The notes beneath the pieces were generated by a model. It ran no database searches. It had not been told where the DNA came from and was given only the letters and a program-made list of their open reading frames with translations. The translations under genes were made by a program, and so were the position numbers. Below, in pieces: positions 1-7,725 of a stretch of DNA of 64,000 nt. Numbering within the stretch: position 1 is the first letter of the stretch; each line of letters opens with the position of its first letter. The DNA comes from Allobogoriella alba (GTDB taxonomy: Bacteria; Actinomycetota; Actinomycetes; Actinomycetales; Actinomycetaceae). The stretch covers positions 1,426,001-1,490,000 of the forward strand of contig NZ_JBHTCQ010000001.1 in assembly GCF_042665525.1 (NCBI RefSeq), given 5' to 3'.

Positions 1-2372
1 AGCTCGACGGCGACCAGGCCGCGATCACGGACGCCACCAAGGACGCCCTTGCCGAACGCGCGGACGCCCTCGCCGCCGCGCTGCCGGACGGCGCGCAGTC
101 CGCCCTCGGCGGCCAGCTCTTCAGCACAGAGTTCCCGCAGATGAGCATCGTCGAGGCGGTCGGCGTCCTCGTGGCACTGATCGTGCTGGTCGCCACGCTC
201 GGCTCCCTGGTCGCGGCCGGGCTCCCGCTGCTCAACGCACTGCTCGGCGTCGCCATCTCCGTCTGCCTCATCTTCGCCGCCACGGCGCTCGGCCCGGTGA
301 ACTCCACGACGCCGATGCTCGCCGTCATGCTCGGGCTGGCGGTCGGGATCGACTACGCGCTGTTCATCGTCTCCCGTCACCGCGACCAGCTCCGGTCCGG
401 CCTGCCCGTGGAGGAGTCGATCGCCCGCGCGGCCGCCACCGCGGGCTCCGCGGTGATCTTCGCCGGCCTGACCGTGATGATCGCCCTGCTGGGTCTCGGC
501 GTCGCCGGCATCCCGTTCCTCACCACGATGGGTGCCGCGGCCGCCGTCGGCGTGGGCATCGCGGTGCTCGTGTGCCTCACACTCACCCCGGCCATGCTGG
601 CCATGGCGGGGGAGCGGCTGCGGCCCCGTCCGTCGCGGCGCGCCGCGAGCCCCCCGGCCGAGCGCGATGCCGCTGAGCGTGCCGCCGCCGAGCCGGTGCA
701 CCACAACCGGTTCTTCGCCGGCTGGGTCCGCGCCGTCACGCGCGTCCCCGCACTGACCATCGTGCTCGTGGTGGTGGCCGTGGCGGCACTCAGCCTGCCC
801 GCGGCCAACCTGCGCCTCGCCCTGCCGGACGCCGGAGCGCTCGAGGAGGACAACGAGGCACGGGTCACCTACGACCTCGTCGCCGAGCACTTCGGCGAGG
901 GCTTCAACGGGCCGCTCATCGTCACCGGGACCATCGTCACCTCCACCGACCCCGTCGGCCTCATGGAGGACGTCGCCGACGAGATCCGCGCCCTGCCCGG
1001 CGTCGCCGACGTCCCGCTCGCCACCCCGAACGAGACCGCCGACACCGGCATCGTCCAGGTGGTGCCGACCGGGGCGCCGGACTCGGCGGAGACCGAGCGG
1101 CTCGTCCACGACATCCGCGACCTGCGCGGGCAGCTCAGCGACGAGTACGGCATCGACATCGCCGTCACCGGCTTCACCGCCGTGGGGATCGACGTCTCGG
1201 ACAAGCTCGGCGATGCGCTGCTGCCGTTCGCGCTGGTGGTCGTCGGGCTCTCGCTCGTGCTCCTGACCATGGTGTTCCGCTCGGTCGCCGTGCCGATCAA
1301 GGCCACCGTCGGCTACCTGTTCTCGGTCGGCGCGGCCTTCGGCGTCGTGGCGCTCGTCTTCAACGACGGGCTCTTCGCCGACGCCCTGCACGTCACGCGC
1401 ACCGGCCCGGTCATCAGCTTCATGCCGATCGTCGTCATGGGCATCCTGTTCGGCCTCGCCATGGACTACGAGGTGTTCCTGGTCTCACGCATCCGCGAGG
1501 AGTACGTGCACGGCCGGCGCGGCCGGGAGGGCGCCCGCGCCGCGATCGTGTCCGGGTTCCAGGGCTCCGCGAAGGTCGTCACCGCGGCGGCGATCATCAT
1601 GTTCGCCGTCTTCGTCTTCTTCGTGCCCGAGGGCGACATGAACCTCAAACCGATCGCGCTCGGGCTCGCGGTGGGCGTCGCGGTCGACGCGTTCGTGGTC
1701 CGCATGGTGCTGGTCCCCGCGGTCCTGGCGCTGCTGGGGGACAAGGCCTGGTGGATGCCCCGTGCCCTGGACCGACTGCTGCCGTCCTTCGACGTCGAGG
1801 GCGAGGGGCTCGCCCGCGAGCTGGCGCTCGCCGAGTGGCCGGCAGCGGGTTCCCGGGACGCCGCGGTGGCGCACGGCCTGCAGGTCCGCCGGTCCGACGG
1901 CGGCACCCTCCTGGCCCCGGTCGACGTCCGCGTCCCCGACGGCGGGGCGCTGGCCGTCCACGCCCGCTCGGCGTCGACCGTCAGTGCCTTCCTCCTCACG
2001 ATCGCCGGCCGGCTGCGGCCCGACGCCGGCGCGGTCAAGGTGACCGGCCTGGTGCTGCCCGAGCGCGCCGGGGCGGTCCGCCGCCGGGTCGCGTTCGTCG
2101 ACGCGGAGGTGCCCGGACCGGCCGTCGCCGTCGAGTCGGCGCTGGCCGAGCGGCCCCGCATGCTCGTCGTCGACCACGCCGACGTCGACCCCGAGGACCG
2201 TCCCGCGCTCGCCGAGGCGCTGAGCCGGGCACGCCGGGACGGGATCGCCGTCATCATCGGCGCCGCGGGCGACCCGCCGGGCGAGCTCCTCGCCGCCGCT
2301 CCCGTCCTCGACCTGGACGGCGCGTCCGAACCCCTGCCCCAGACCCACGAGACCACGGAGGTGCGGGCATGA
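1..2372 (+). CDS. MMPL-family (RND-type) exporter with a degenerate ABC-ATPase-like C-terminal domain; 5' end outside window
   Basis: The frame is open from position 3 with no start in view, so the N-terminal part lies upstream. The visible part has two clusters of hydrophobic segments (about 140-610 and 1210-1760) around a soluble domain (about 640-1200), as in MMPL proteins. The first cluster contains the GIDYALFIVSRHRDQ motif and the second the related AMDYEVFLVSRIREE motif, the paired proton-relay signatures of this family. After the last membrane segment the protein continues about 200 residues with an ABC-transporter-like layout (about 1870-2330), but the Walker A loop is replaced by ARSASTVSA, there is no LSGGQ signature and the Walker B region reads MLVVDHAD, so ATP hydrolysis is unlikely. 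The stop overlaps the start of the YhgE/Pip gene (ATGA), which implies coupling. Substrate unknown; lipids, drugs or cell-envelope components are typical of the family. Confidence 0.88.
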   Translation, partial: LDGDQAAITDATKDALAERADALAAALPDGAQSALGGQLFSTEFPQMSIVEAVGVLVALIVLVATLGSLVAAGLPLLNALLGVAISVCLIFAATALGPVNSTTPMLAVMLGLAVGIDYALFIVSRHRDQLRSGLPVEESIARAAATAGSAVIFAGLTVMIALLGLGVAGIPFLTTMGAAAAVGVGIAVLVCLTLTPAMLAMAGERLRPRPSRRAASPPAERDAAERAAAEPVHHNRFFAGWVRAVTRVPALTIVLVVVAVAALSLPAANLRLALPDAGALEEDNEARVTYDLVAEHFGEGFNGPLIVTGTIVTSTDPVGLMEDVADEIRALPGVADVPLATPNETADTGIVQVVPTGAPDSAETERLVHDIRDLRGQLSDEYGIDIAVTGFTAVGIDVSDKLGDALLPFALVVVGLSLVLLTMVFRSVAVPIKATVGYLFSVGAAFGVVALVFNDGLFADALHVTRTGPVISFMPIVVMGILFGLAMDYEVFLVSRIREEYVHGRRGREGARAAIVSGFQGSAKVVTAAAIIMFAVFVFFVPEGDMNLKPIALGLAVGVAVDAFVVRMVLVPAVLALLGDKAWWMPRALDRLLPSFDVEGEGLARELALAEWPAAGSRDAAVAHGLQVRRSDGGTLLAPVDVRVPDGGALAVHARSASTVSAFLLTIAGRLRPDAGAVKVTGLVLPERAGAVRRRVAFVDAEVPGPAVAVESALAERPRMLVVDHADVDPEDRPALAEALSRARRDGIAVIIGAAGDPPGELLAAAPVLDLDGASEPLPQTHETTEVRA

Positions 2373-4474
2373 GCGCCACCACTGCCACCGCACGGAAGCC
2401 GGGCCGCCGGCCGGGCACCGTGATCGCCCTGATCCTGCTGCCGCTCGTCGTCCTCGGAGTGCTCCTCGCGGCGCTCTGGCAGCCGCAGGAGCGGCTCGAC
2501 ACGGTGCGTGCCGCGATCGTCAACCACGACGAGCCCGTGCAGGTCGAGGGACAGACCGTGCCGTTGGGGCGGCAGCTCGCCTCCGGGTTGGTCGGTGGGG
2601 GCGACGGCGACGTCGCAGGCGGCGGGACGTCCGCCGACGGCGCGACCAACTACACGTGGGAGATCACCGACGCGGAGCACGCGACCGCCGGTCTGGCGGA
2701 CGGCACGTACGGCGCCGTGGTCACCATCCCCGAGGACTTCTCCGCGGCCGCCACGTCCTACAGCGGGGAGGGCACGCCGCACCAGGCGACGATCGACGTC
2801 GCGACGCCGGAGGGTGGCCGGATCCTCGACGACGCGCTCGCCCAGGTGGTTGCCGGGACCGCGACGGACGTACTCTCGCAGACCCTCACCGAGACCTACG
2901 TCGAGAACCTCCTCGTCGGCTTCACCACGCTGAACGAGCAGCTGGGCGAGGCGGCCGGCGGCGCCGCCGAGCTGGCGGGCGGCACCGAGGGCGCGGCGGA
3001 CGGTGCGGCGGAGCTCGCCGACGGCGCCGCACAGCTCGCGGAGGGCGCCGCCGGAGCCGGGCAGGGCGCCGAGGAGCTGGCCGGTGGTGCCGACGAGCTC
3101 GCGTCCGGGTCGTCCGAGCTCGCCGGTGGTGCACAGCAGGTTGCCGACGGCGTCGCCGGAAGCGCCCAGGGTGCGCACGAGCTCGCCGACGGCATGGACG
3201 AGTGGGCCGCAGGCTCCGAGCAGCTGGCCGGTGGGACCGAGCAGCTCGCCGGAGGCCTGCAGCAGCTGAGTGACGAGGTCAGTGGCGCCCGGCAGGGCGT
3301 GGACGAGATGACGCAGCAGTACGGATGGTTGCTCGACACTGTCGCGCCACTCGTCCGGCAGGCGGCCGAGGACTGCGCGTCCGGCGAGGAGACGCCGGTC
3401 GCCTGCGAGGACGTGCAGGCGGCCAGCGACCTCATCGAGGGGGCGCAGAGCGGCACCCACCCGCTGGCCCAGCTCGACGGCGCCCTGCAGCAGATGTCGT
3501 CCTCGGCCGACCAGCTCGCCACGGGCATGGGTCAGTCGGCCGCCGGTGCTCGTGAGCTCGCCGGAGGCGGGGAGGACCTCGCCGTCGGGCTCGAGCAGCT
3601 GGCGGGCGGCGCGTCCGGCGTCGCGACCGGGGCGGACGAGCTCGCCTCCGGATCCGGTGACCTCGCCGAGGGCGTGGGTGGCCTGGCCTCCGGCGTCGGG
3701 GAGCTCGCCACCGGCACGGACGAGCTGGCGACCGGCACCGACGGCCTCGCCACGGGCCTGTCCGACCTGGCCGACGGGACCGGCGAGCTGGCCGACGGCA
3801 TCGGTCAGGCGGCCGAGCAGGTGCCCTCCTACGACAACGCCGCGGACGTCGCGTCGGTCGCCGCGCAGCCGGTGGCCGGCCCCGGCGACGACATCGGCTC
3901 CGGCGCCTCCGGCCCGCTGTTCGTGGCACTGTCCCTGTGGCTGGGCGCCCTGGTGCTGTTCGTCGTCCTGCCCGCCGTGCCGGCGCGGACCTTCGGCTCC
4001 ACGCACGGCATCGTCCGGCTCGCCCTGTCGGCGCTGCGGCTGCCCGCGGCGATCGGGGCCCTCACCGGCGCGGCGGCCGGGCTCGTGCTGGCCGGTGTGC
4101 AGGGGCTGGGCGTCGGTGGCTGGGTGGGGCTCGCCGTCGTCGGCGCCCTGGTCTCGGTGGCGTTCGTCGCGGTCAACCAGTCGCTGGTGGCCGCGCTGGG
4201 CTACGCCGGGAGCGGGTTGAGCGTCGTGGTCGCGATCGTGATGCTGGCCACCGGGGTGGTCTCGACGGCCCCGCCGATCCTCCTGACGGCGCGCGACGTG
4301 CTGCCGGGCGGGCCCGCCGTGGACGCGCTCTCCGCCGTCGTCTTCTCCGGGGTCGGCGGCCTGGCCGGCGCGGTCGCGGTGCTGGTCCTGTGGGCGCTGG
4401 TCGGCGTGGCCGTCACGACGCTGGCCGTGCGGAGCAGGCGCCGGGTGCGAGCCGCCCAGCTCCTCGCCGCCTGA
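2369..4474 (+). CDS. YhgE/Pip-family membrane protein
   Basis: 701 residues from the ATG that overlaps the stop of the MMPL gene. One membrane segment lies near residues 20-40, then an extracytoplasmic domain, then a long stretch of short repeats of the GA.ELA.G type (about 2940-3820) predicted to form a helical coiled-coil rod, then about five membrane segments (3900-4430) and a basic tail. This one-plus-five arrangement is that of YhgE/Pip proteins (phage-infection-protein and ESX accessory homologues) and resembles ABC-2 type permeases. Pairing with an MMPL exporter is common in Actinobacteria, and the overlap here suggests the two act together at the membrane. Nothing in the sequence names the substrate. 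Confidence 0.87.
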   Translation: MSATTATARKPGRRPGTVIALILLPLVVLGVLLAALWQPQERLDTVRAAIVNHDEPVQVEGQTVPLGRQLASGLVGGGDGDVAGGGTSADGATNYTWEITDAEHATAGLADGTYGAVVTIPEDFSAAATSYSGEGTPHQATIDVATPEGGRILDDALAQVVAGTATDVLSQTLTETYVENLLVGFTTLNEQLGEAAGGAAELAGGTEGAADGAAELADGAAQLAEGAAGAGQGAEELAGGADELASGSSELAGGAQQVADGVAGSAQGAHELADGMDEWAAGSEQLAGGTEQLAGGLQQLSDEVSGARQGVDEMTQQYGWLLDTVAPLVRQAAEDCASGEETPVACEDVQAASDLIEGAQSGTHPLAQLDGALQQMSSSADQLATGMGQSAAGARELAGGGEDLAVGLEQLAGGASGVATGADELASGSGDLAEGVGGLASGVGELATGTDELATGTDGLATGLSDLADGTGELADGIGQAAEQVPSYDNAADVASVAAQPVAGPGDDIGSGASGPLFVALSLWLGALVLFVVLPAVPARTFGSTHGIVRLALSALRLPAAIGALTGAAAGLVLAGVQGLGVGGWVGLAVVGALVSVAFVAVNQSLVAALGYAGSGLSVVVAIVMLATGVVSTAPPILLTARDVLPGGPAVDALSAVVFSGVGGLAGAVAVLVLWALVGVAVTTLAVRSRRRVRAAQLLAA

Positions 4475-4532
4475 CCTGGCACGTGCACGGTCCGGCGGGA
4501 CATCCTCGACGTGGCACGCGCCGGCCGCGACC

Positions 4533-5735
4533 TCAGCGGCGGGCGAGTGCCTCGGCCATCTGACGGACCGCCTGCCGCAGGACGGGCCGGGGCATGGCGA
4601 GGTTGAAGCGCGCCGTGCCACGGGCCGCCTCGCCGCACAGCGCGCCGTCGGTCATGGCCACCTTGGCCTCGTCGAGGAAGAACCGGGCCGGGCGGTCGCC
4701 GAGGTCGAGCTCGCGGCAGTCCAGCAGGGTGAGGTAGGTGCCCTCCGGGGCGGTGTAGCCGATCTCGGGGATCTGCTCGGCGAGCAGCTCACCGAGGAGA
4801 CGGCGGTTCCCGTCGAGGTAGTCGACGACGTCGGCGAGCCACGCGCGCCCCTCGGCGTAGGCGGCGGCGTGCGCGACGGCGCCGAACGTCGACGTGCCGT
4901 CCTCGTACGGGTGGCCGACCTGGTGCCAGCGCTCGGCGTCGGCGTCGTTGGACAGGATCAGCTGTGCGCACTTCAGGCCGGGCACGTTCCAGGCCTTCGA
5001 GGCGGACGTGGCCGTGATCGTGTGCCTCGCTGCGGCCTCGGAGACCGACGCGTACGGCACGTGCCGGTGGCCCTCGAACACCAGTGGGGCGTGGATCTCG
5101 TCGGAGAACACCCGGCCGCCGTGCTTCTCGACCACGTCGCAGACGGCGAGCAGCTCGTCCCGCTCGAGCACGCGGCCGATGGGGTTGTGCGGGTTGCAGA
5201 GGACCAGGAGGTGGCCGCCGGCGGCGAACGCGGCGTCCAGCGCGTCGAGGTCGTAGACGTACCGGGACGTGCCGGCGCTTGCCTCGCGAGCCATGGGCAC
5301 CTGGATGATGTCCCGGCCGAGCGTGCCCGGACGCGTGAGGAACGGCATGTATGCCGGCGTGGGCAGGATGATCGGCGACCCGGGTGGTGAGAACTGCTCG
5401 ACGGTCGCCTCGAAGCCGCGCAGCACGTCCGGGAGCGGACGGATCCGCGCGGCGGGGACGTCCCAGCCGTAGGTGTCCCGGATCCAGCCTGCGCACGCGG
5501 TGGCGACCTTGTCCTGGAGCGCCCGCGGCAGGTAGCCGAGCAGACCCCGGTCGGCCGCCTCGTGCAGGGCCTGGGTGACGGCCGGGGCGGTGCCGAAGTC
5601 CATCTCGGCGACGAACGCGCCGATGGCGTCCGGGAATGCGGACCACTTCACGCCACCGACGTCGCGGAGCGACGCGGGCGTGGTGGCATCCAGCCGGGCG
5701 GCGAAGTCGGTCGAGGAGCTGGTCTGCGTCACCAC
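4533..5735 (-). CDS. PLP-dependent aminotransferase, MalY/PatB (cystathionine beta-lyase type)
   Basis: About 400 residues, fold-type I class I/II aminotransferase. The PLP lysine is in SASKAWN, the upstream asparagine in LCNPHNP and the aspartate/tyrosine strand in SDEIHAP, the pattern of MalY/PatB C-S lyases. Such enzymes cleave cystathionine or related thioethers to a thiol, pyruvate and ammonia, and some double as regulators. The start is one of two tandem GTG codons (5735 or 5732) that sit inside a 15-bp inverted repeat shared with the divergent MFS gene, so both genes are probably controlled together. Converges with the YhgE gene 58 bp away. Exact substrate uncertain. Confidence 0.85.
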   Translation of the reverse strand: MVTQTSSSTDFAARLDATTPASLRDVGGVKWSAFPDAIGAFVAEMDFGTAPAVTQALHEAADRGLLGYLPRALQDKVATACAGWIRDTYGWDVPAARIRPLPDVLRGFEATVEQFSPPGSPIILPTPAYMPFLTRPGTLGRDIIQVPMAREASAGTSRYVYDLDALDAAFAAGGHLLVLCNPHNPIGRVLERDELLAVCDVVEKHGGRVFSDEIHAPLVFEGHRHVPYASVSEAAARHTITATSASKAWNVPGLKCAQLILSNDADAERWHQVGHPYEDGTSTFGAVAHAAAYAEGRAWLADVVDYLDGNRRLLGELLAEQIPEIGYTAPEGTYLTLLDCRELDLGDRPARFFLDEAKVAMTDGALCGEAARGTARFNLAMPRPVLRQAVRQMAEALARR

Positions 5736-5808
5736 AGCATCTTTGCCCGCCGGACGCGGATATGTCATGTCGCGGAGGCGTCGTGTGGTGGACGATGCTG
5801 TGGTGACG
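5727..5808. promoter_or_regulatory. Divergent intergenic region with a perfect 15-bp inverted repeat over both gene starts
   Basis: CGTCACCACAGCATC at 5727-5741 and its exact reverse complement GATGCTGTGGTGACG at 5794-5808 lie 52 bp apart. Each arm contains the tandem GTG codons that are the likely starts of the aminotransferase (left) and the MFS transporter (right). An identical block at the start of two unrelated divergent genes suggests a shared operator or shared 5' leader. No Shine-Dalgarno is evident for either gene, consistent with short or leaderless transcripts. Confidence 0.6.
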
Positions 5809-7062
5809 AGGTCCGCCGACGCCGACGCCAGCCTGCCCGCGATGCCGTCCCCTGAGGACGCGCCGACGACTCGGCGCCCCCTGGGTGCCCTGGTGACGTC
5901 GAACCTCATGGGCGGGATCGGCGTCGCCTCGTCCGTGGCTGTCGGCGGGCTGCTCATCGAGTCGGTCGGTTTCACCGCGCTCGCGGGCGTGGGCCAGGCC
6001 TTCAGCGTGCTCGGTGCCGCGCTCGTCGCCATCCCGCTCGCCAAGCTCGCCGCCAGGCGCGGCCGGCGGTGGTCACTCGGCGTCGGGTATGCGATGGCGA
6101 CGGCGGGTGCGGCGACGGTGGTCGGCGGCGCCGTGCTGTCGAGCCTCGTGGTGGTGCTGACCGGTCTGCTGCTCTTCGGGGTCGCGCAGGCGACGAACCT
6201 CCAGTCTCGGTATGCGGCCACGGACGGGGTGCCGGTGGGGCGTCGTGGACGGGTGATGTCGATCGTCGTCTGGGCGACGACGGTCGGGGTGGTGGTCGGG
6301 CCCAATCTCAGCGGCGTCGGCCGGGATCTCGGTGTCTCGCTCGGGCTGCCGGGGCTGTCCGGGCCGTACCTGTTCTCCGTCGGGGGTTTCGTCCTCGCCG
6401 GCCTGGCGGTGCTCCTGCTCTACCCGGGCCACCGGCCGGTCAGCGAGGGCGCCGCCGGCAAGCCTGCTCGCCCGGTCGGCGCGCTGGTCGCTCTGCGGTG
6501 GGCGACGGGCGTGCCGTCGGCGCGTTCCGGCGTCGCACTCGTGGCCGGCGGACACGGCGTGATGGTCTCCGTCATGGTCATGACACCGCTGCACATGCAG
6601 CACCACGACATGACCCTCGAGGTCATCGGCCTGGTGATCTCCGTCCACACCTTCGGCATGTACGCGTTCAGCCCGGTCTTCGGCTGGTTGACGGACCGGC
6701 TCGGTGCCGCACGCACGGCCTGGGTCGGTGTCGCGATCCTCGCCCTGTCGCTGACCCTCGGCCTGATCGCCGCCGGGCTGAGCGGGATGGGGGTGACGAT
6801 GGTCGCCCTCTTCCTCCTCGGGCTGGGCTGGTCCGCCGCGACCATCGCCGGCTCGACGATGGTCGCCTCGGTGCCCGACGTCGACATGCGGGTATCCCTG
6901 CAGGGCGCGACGGACGCGACGATGAACTACGTCGGCGCCGGGGCGGCGGCGCTCGCCGGCCCGATCCTCGCGCTCGGCGGGTTCTACGGCGTCAACCTCG
7001 CCGGCGCCGTCGTGCTGGCGGCGGTGGTCGCCGTCCTCGCCGGCGCTCGGGGTGTGCGGTGA
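5800..7062 (+). CDS. MFS transporter
   Basis: About 420 residues with roughly twelve hydrophobic segments and an RRGRRWSLG-type basic loop between segments 2 and 3, typical of the major facilitator superfamily; a cytoplasmic break at about 6440-6500 separates the two six-helix halves. Likely a proton-driven efflux carrier. The start may be GTG 5800 or 5803 inside the inverted repeat, or ATG 5767 (11 residues longer); none has a clear ribosome site. Divergent from the MalY/PatB lyase, which may hint that it exports a product or inhibitor related to sulfur amino acids, but that is only context. Confidence 0.85.
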   Translation: MVTRSADADASLPAMPSPEDAPTTRRPLGALVTSNLMGGIGVASSVAVGGLLIESVGFTALAGVGQAFSVLGAALVAIPLAKLAARRGRRWSLGVGYAMATAGAATVVGGAVLSSLVVVLTGLLLFGVAQATNLQSRYAATDGVPVGRRGRVMSIVVWATTVGVVVGPNLSGVGRDLGVSLGLPGLSGPYLFSVGGFVLAGLAVLLLYPGHRPVSEGAAGKPARPVGALVALRWATGVPSARSGVALVAGGHGVMVSVMVMTPLHMQHHDMTLEVIGLVISVHTFGMYAFSPVFGWLTDRLGAARTAWVGVAILALSLTLGLIAAGLSGMGVTMVALFLLGLGWSAATIAGSTMVASVPDVDMRVSLQGATDATMNYVGAGAAALAGPILALGGFYGVNLAGAVVLAAVVAVLAGARGVR

Positions 7063-7145
7063 TCTCCGGGAGGTCGCGTCGCCGGGCATGATGGCAGCCG
7101 GCCCGCCGAGGCGGCGGGCGACCCGACGAGGCGGAAGGAACCATC

Positions 7146-7556
7146 GTGAGCGCAGCGCAGGACCCGCAGGAGTACATCAACGAGATGGCCCGGAAGCGGG
7201 GCTACGTCCTCGACTACCACAAGGTCATGGCGAAGCACGACTTCGAGGTCCTGCAGGCGGCGAACGAGCTCGTCGATGCCGCCTACCTCAAGCAGCGGAC
7301 GCTCGACCGCAAGACGAAGGAGCTCATCTTCATCGCGACGCAGACCATCCTGCGCGCGCCGAAGGGGCAGATCCAGAGCCACATCCGGCTCGCACTGGAC
7401 CTCGGAGCGACGCCGCAGGAGGTGCTCGAGGCCATCGAGACGACGCTGCCGGAGGCCGGCGTGATCGTCTTCTCGGCCGGCTTCGAGGCCTGGAAGGAGG
7501 TCGTGGACGCGGACGGCATCGAGCCGACGGTGGAGGTCTACAACGCCTCGGAGTAG
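7146..7556 (+). CDS. Carboxymuconolactone decarboxylase (CMD/AhpD-like) family protein
   Basis: 136 residues, starting at GTG with a GGCGGAAGGAACC ribosome site. The central helices (TKELIFIATQTILRAP, then a GQIQSHIRLALDLGATPQEVLEAI stretch in two parts) match the small all-helical CMD fold. The CxxC redox pair of AhpD peroxidases is absent and there is no cysteine at that place, so it is not an AhpD-type peroxidase; decarboxylase or other activity is open. Stands alone, converging with the surface-protein gene. Confidence 0.8.
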   Translation: MSAAQDPQEYINEMARKRGYVLDYHKVMAKHDFEVLQAANELVDAAYLKQRTLDRKTKELIFIATQTILRAPKGQIQSHIRLALDLGATPQEVLEAIETTLPEAGVIVFSAGFEAWKEVVDADGIEPTVEVYNASE

Positions 7557-7661
7557 GGCGGGACGACGCCTCGCGCGGCCATAGGCAGCTGCAGCACCCG
7601 GGATGGCGGTTGCGTCCGACGCTGGGGCCGTGCCGCCGGCTGCGAGCGGGGGTGGCGGAGG

Positions 7662-7690
7662 AGATTCCTCAGGTTGGGCCTGAGGGATCT
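7662..7690. terminator. Bidirectional hairpin between convergent genes
   Basis: AGATTCCTCAG (7662-7672) pairs with CTGAGGGATCT (7680-7690) across a 7-nt loop, with a single G.U pair. It lies between the ends of the CMD gene (+) and the surface-protein gene (-). No T tract, as is common in high-GC actinobacteria. Confidence 0.5.
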
Positions 7691-7725
7691 ACTCCGGAGC
7701 TCTCGCCCGGCGGAGTCCTCCTGAC

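Noticed and set aside
1466..4621. Long open frame (1051 codons) on the minus strand
   Set aside because: Shadow of the MMPL and YhgE genes in high-GC DNA; composition is Arg/Gly/His repeats with no domain, and the plus-strand genes have clear motifs.
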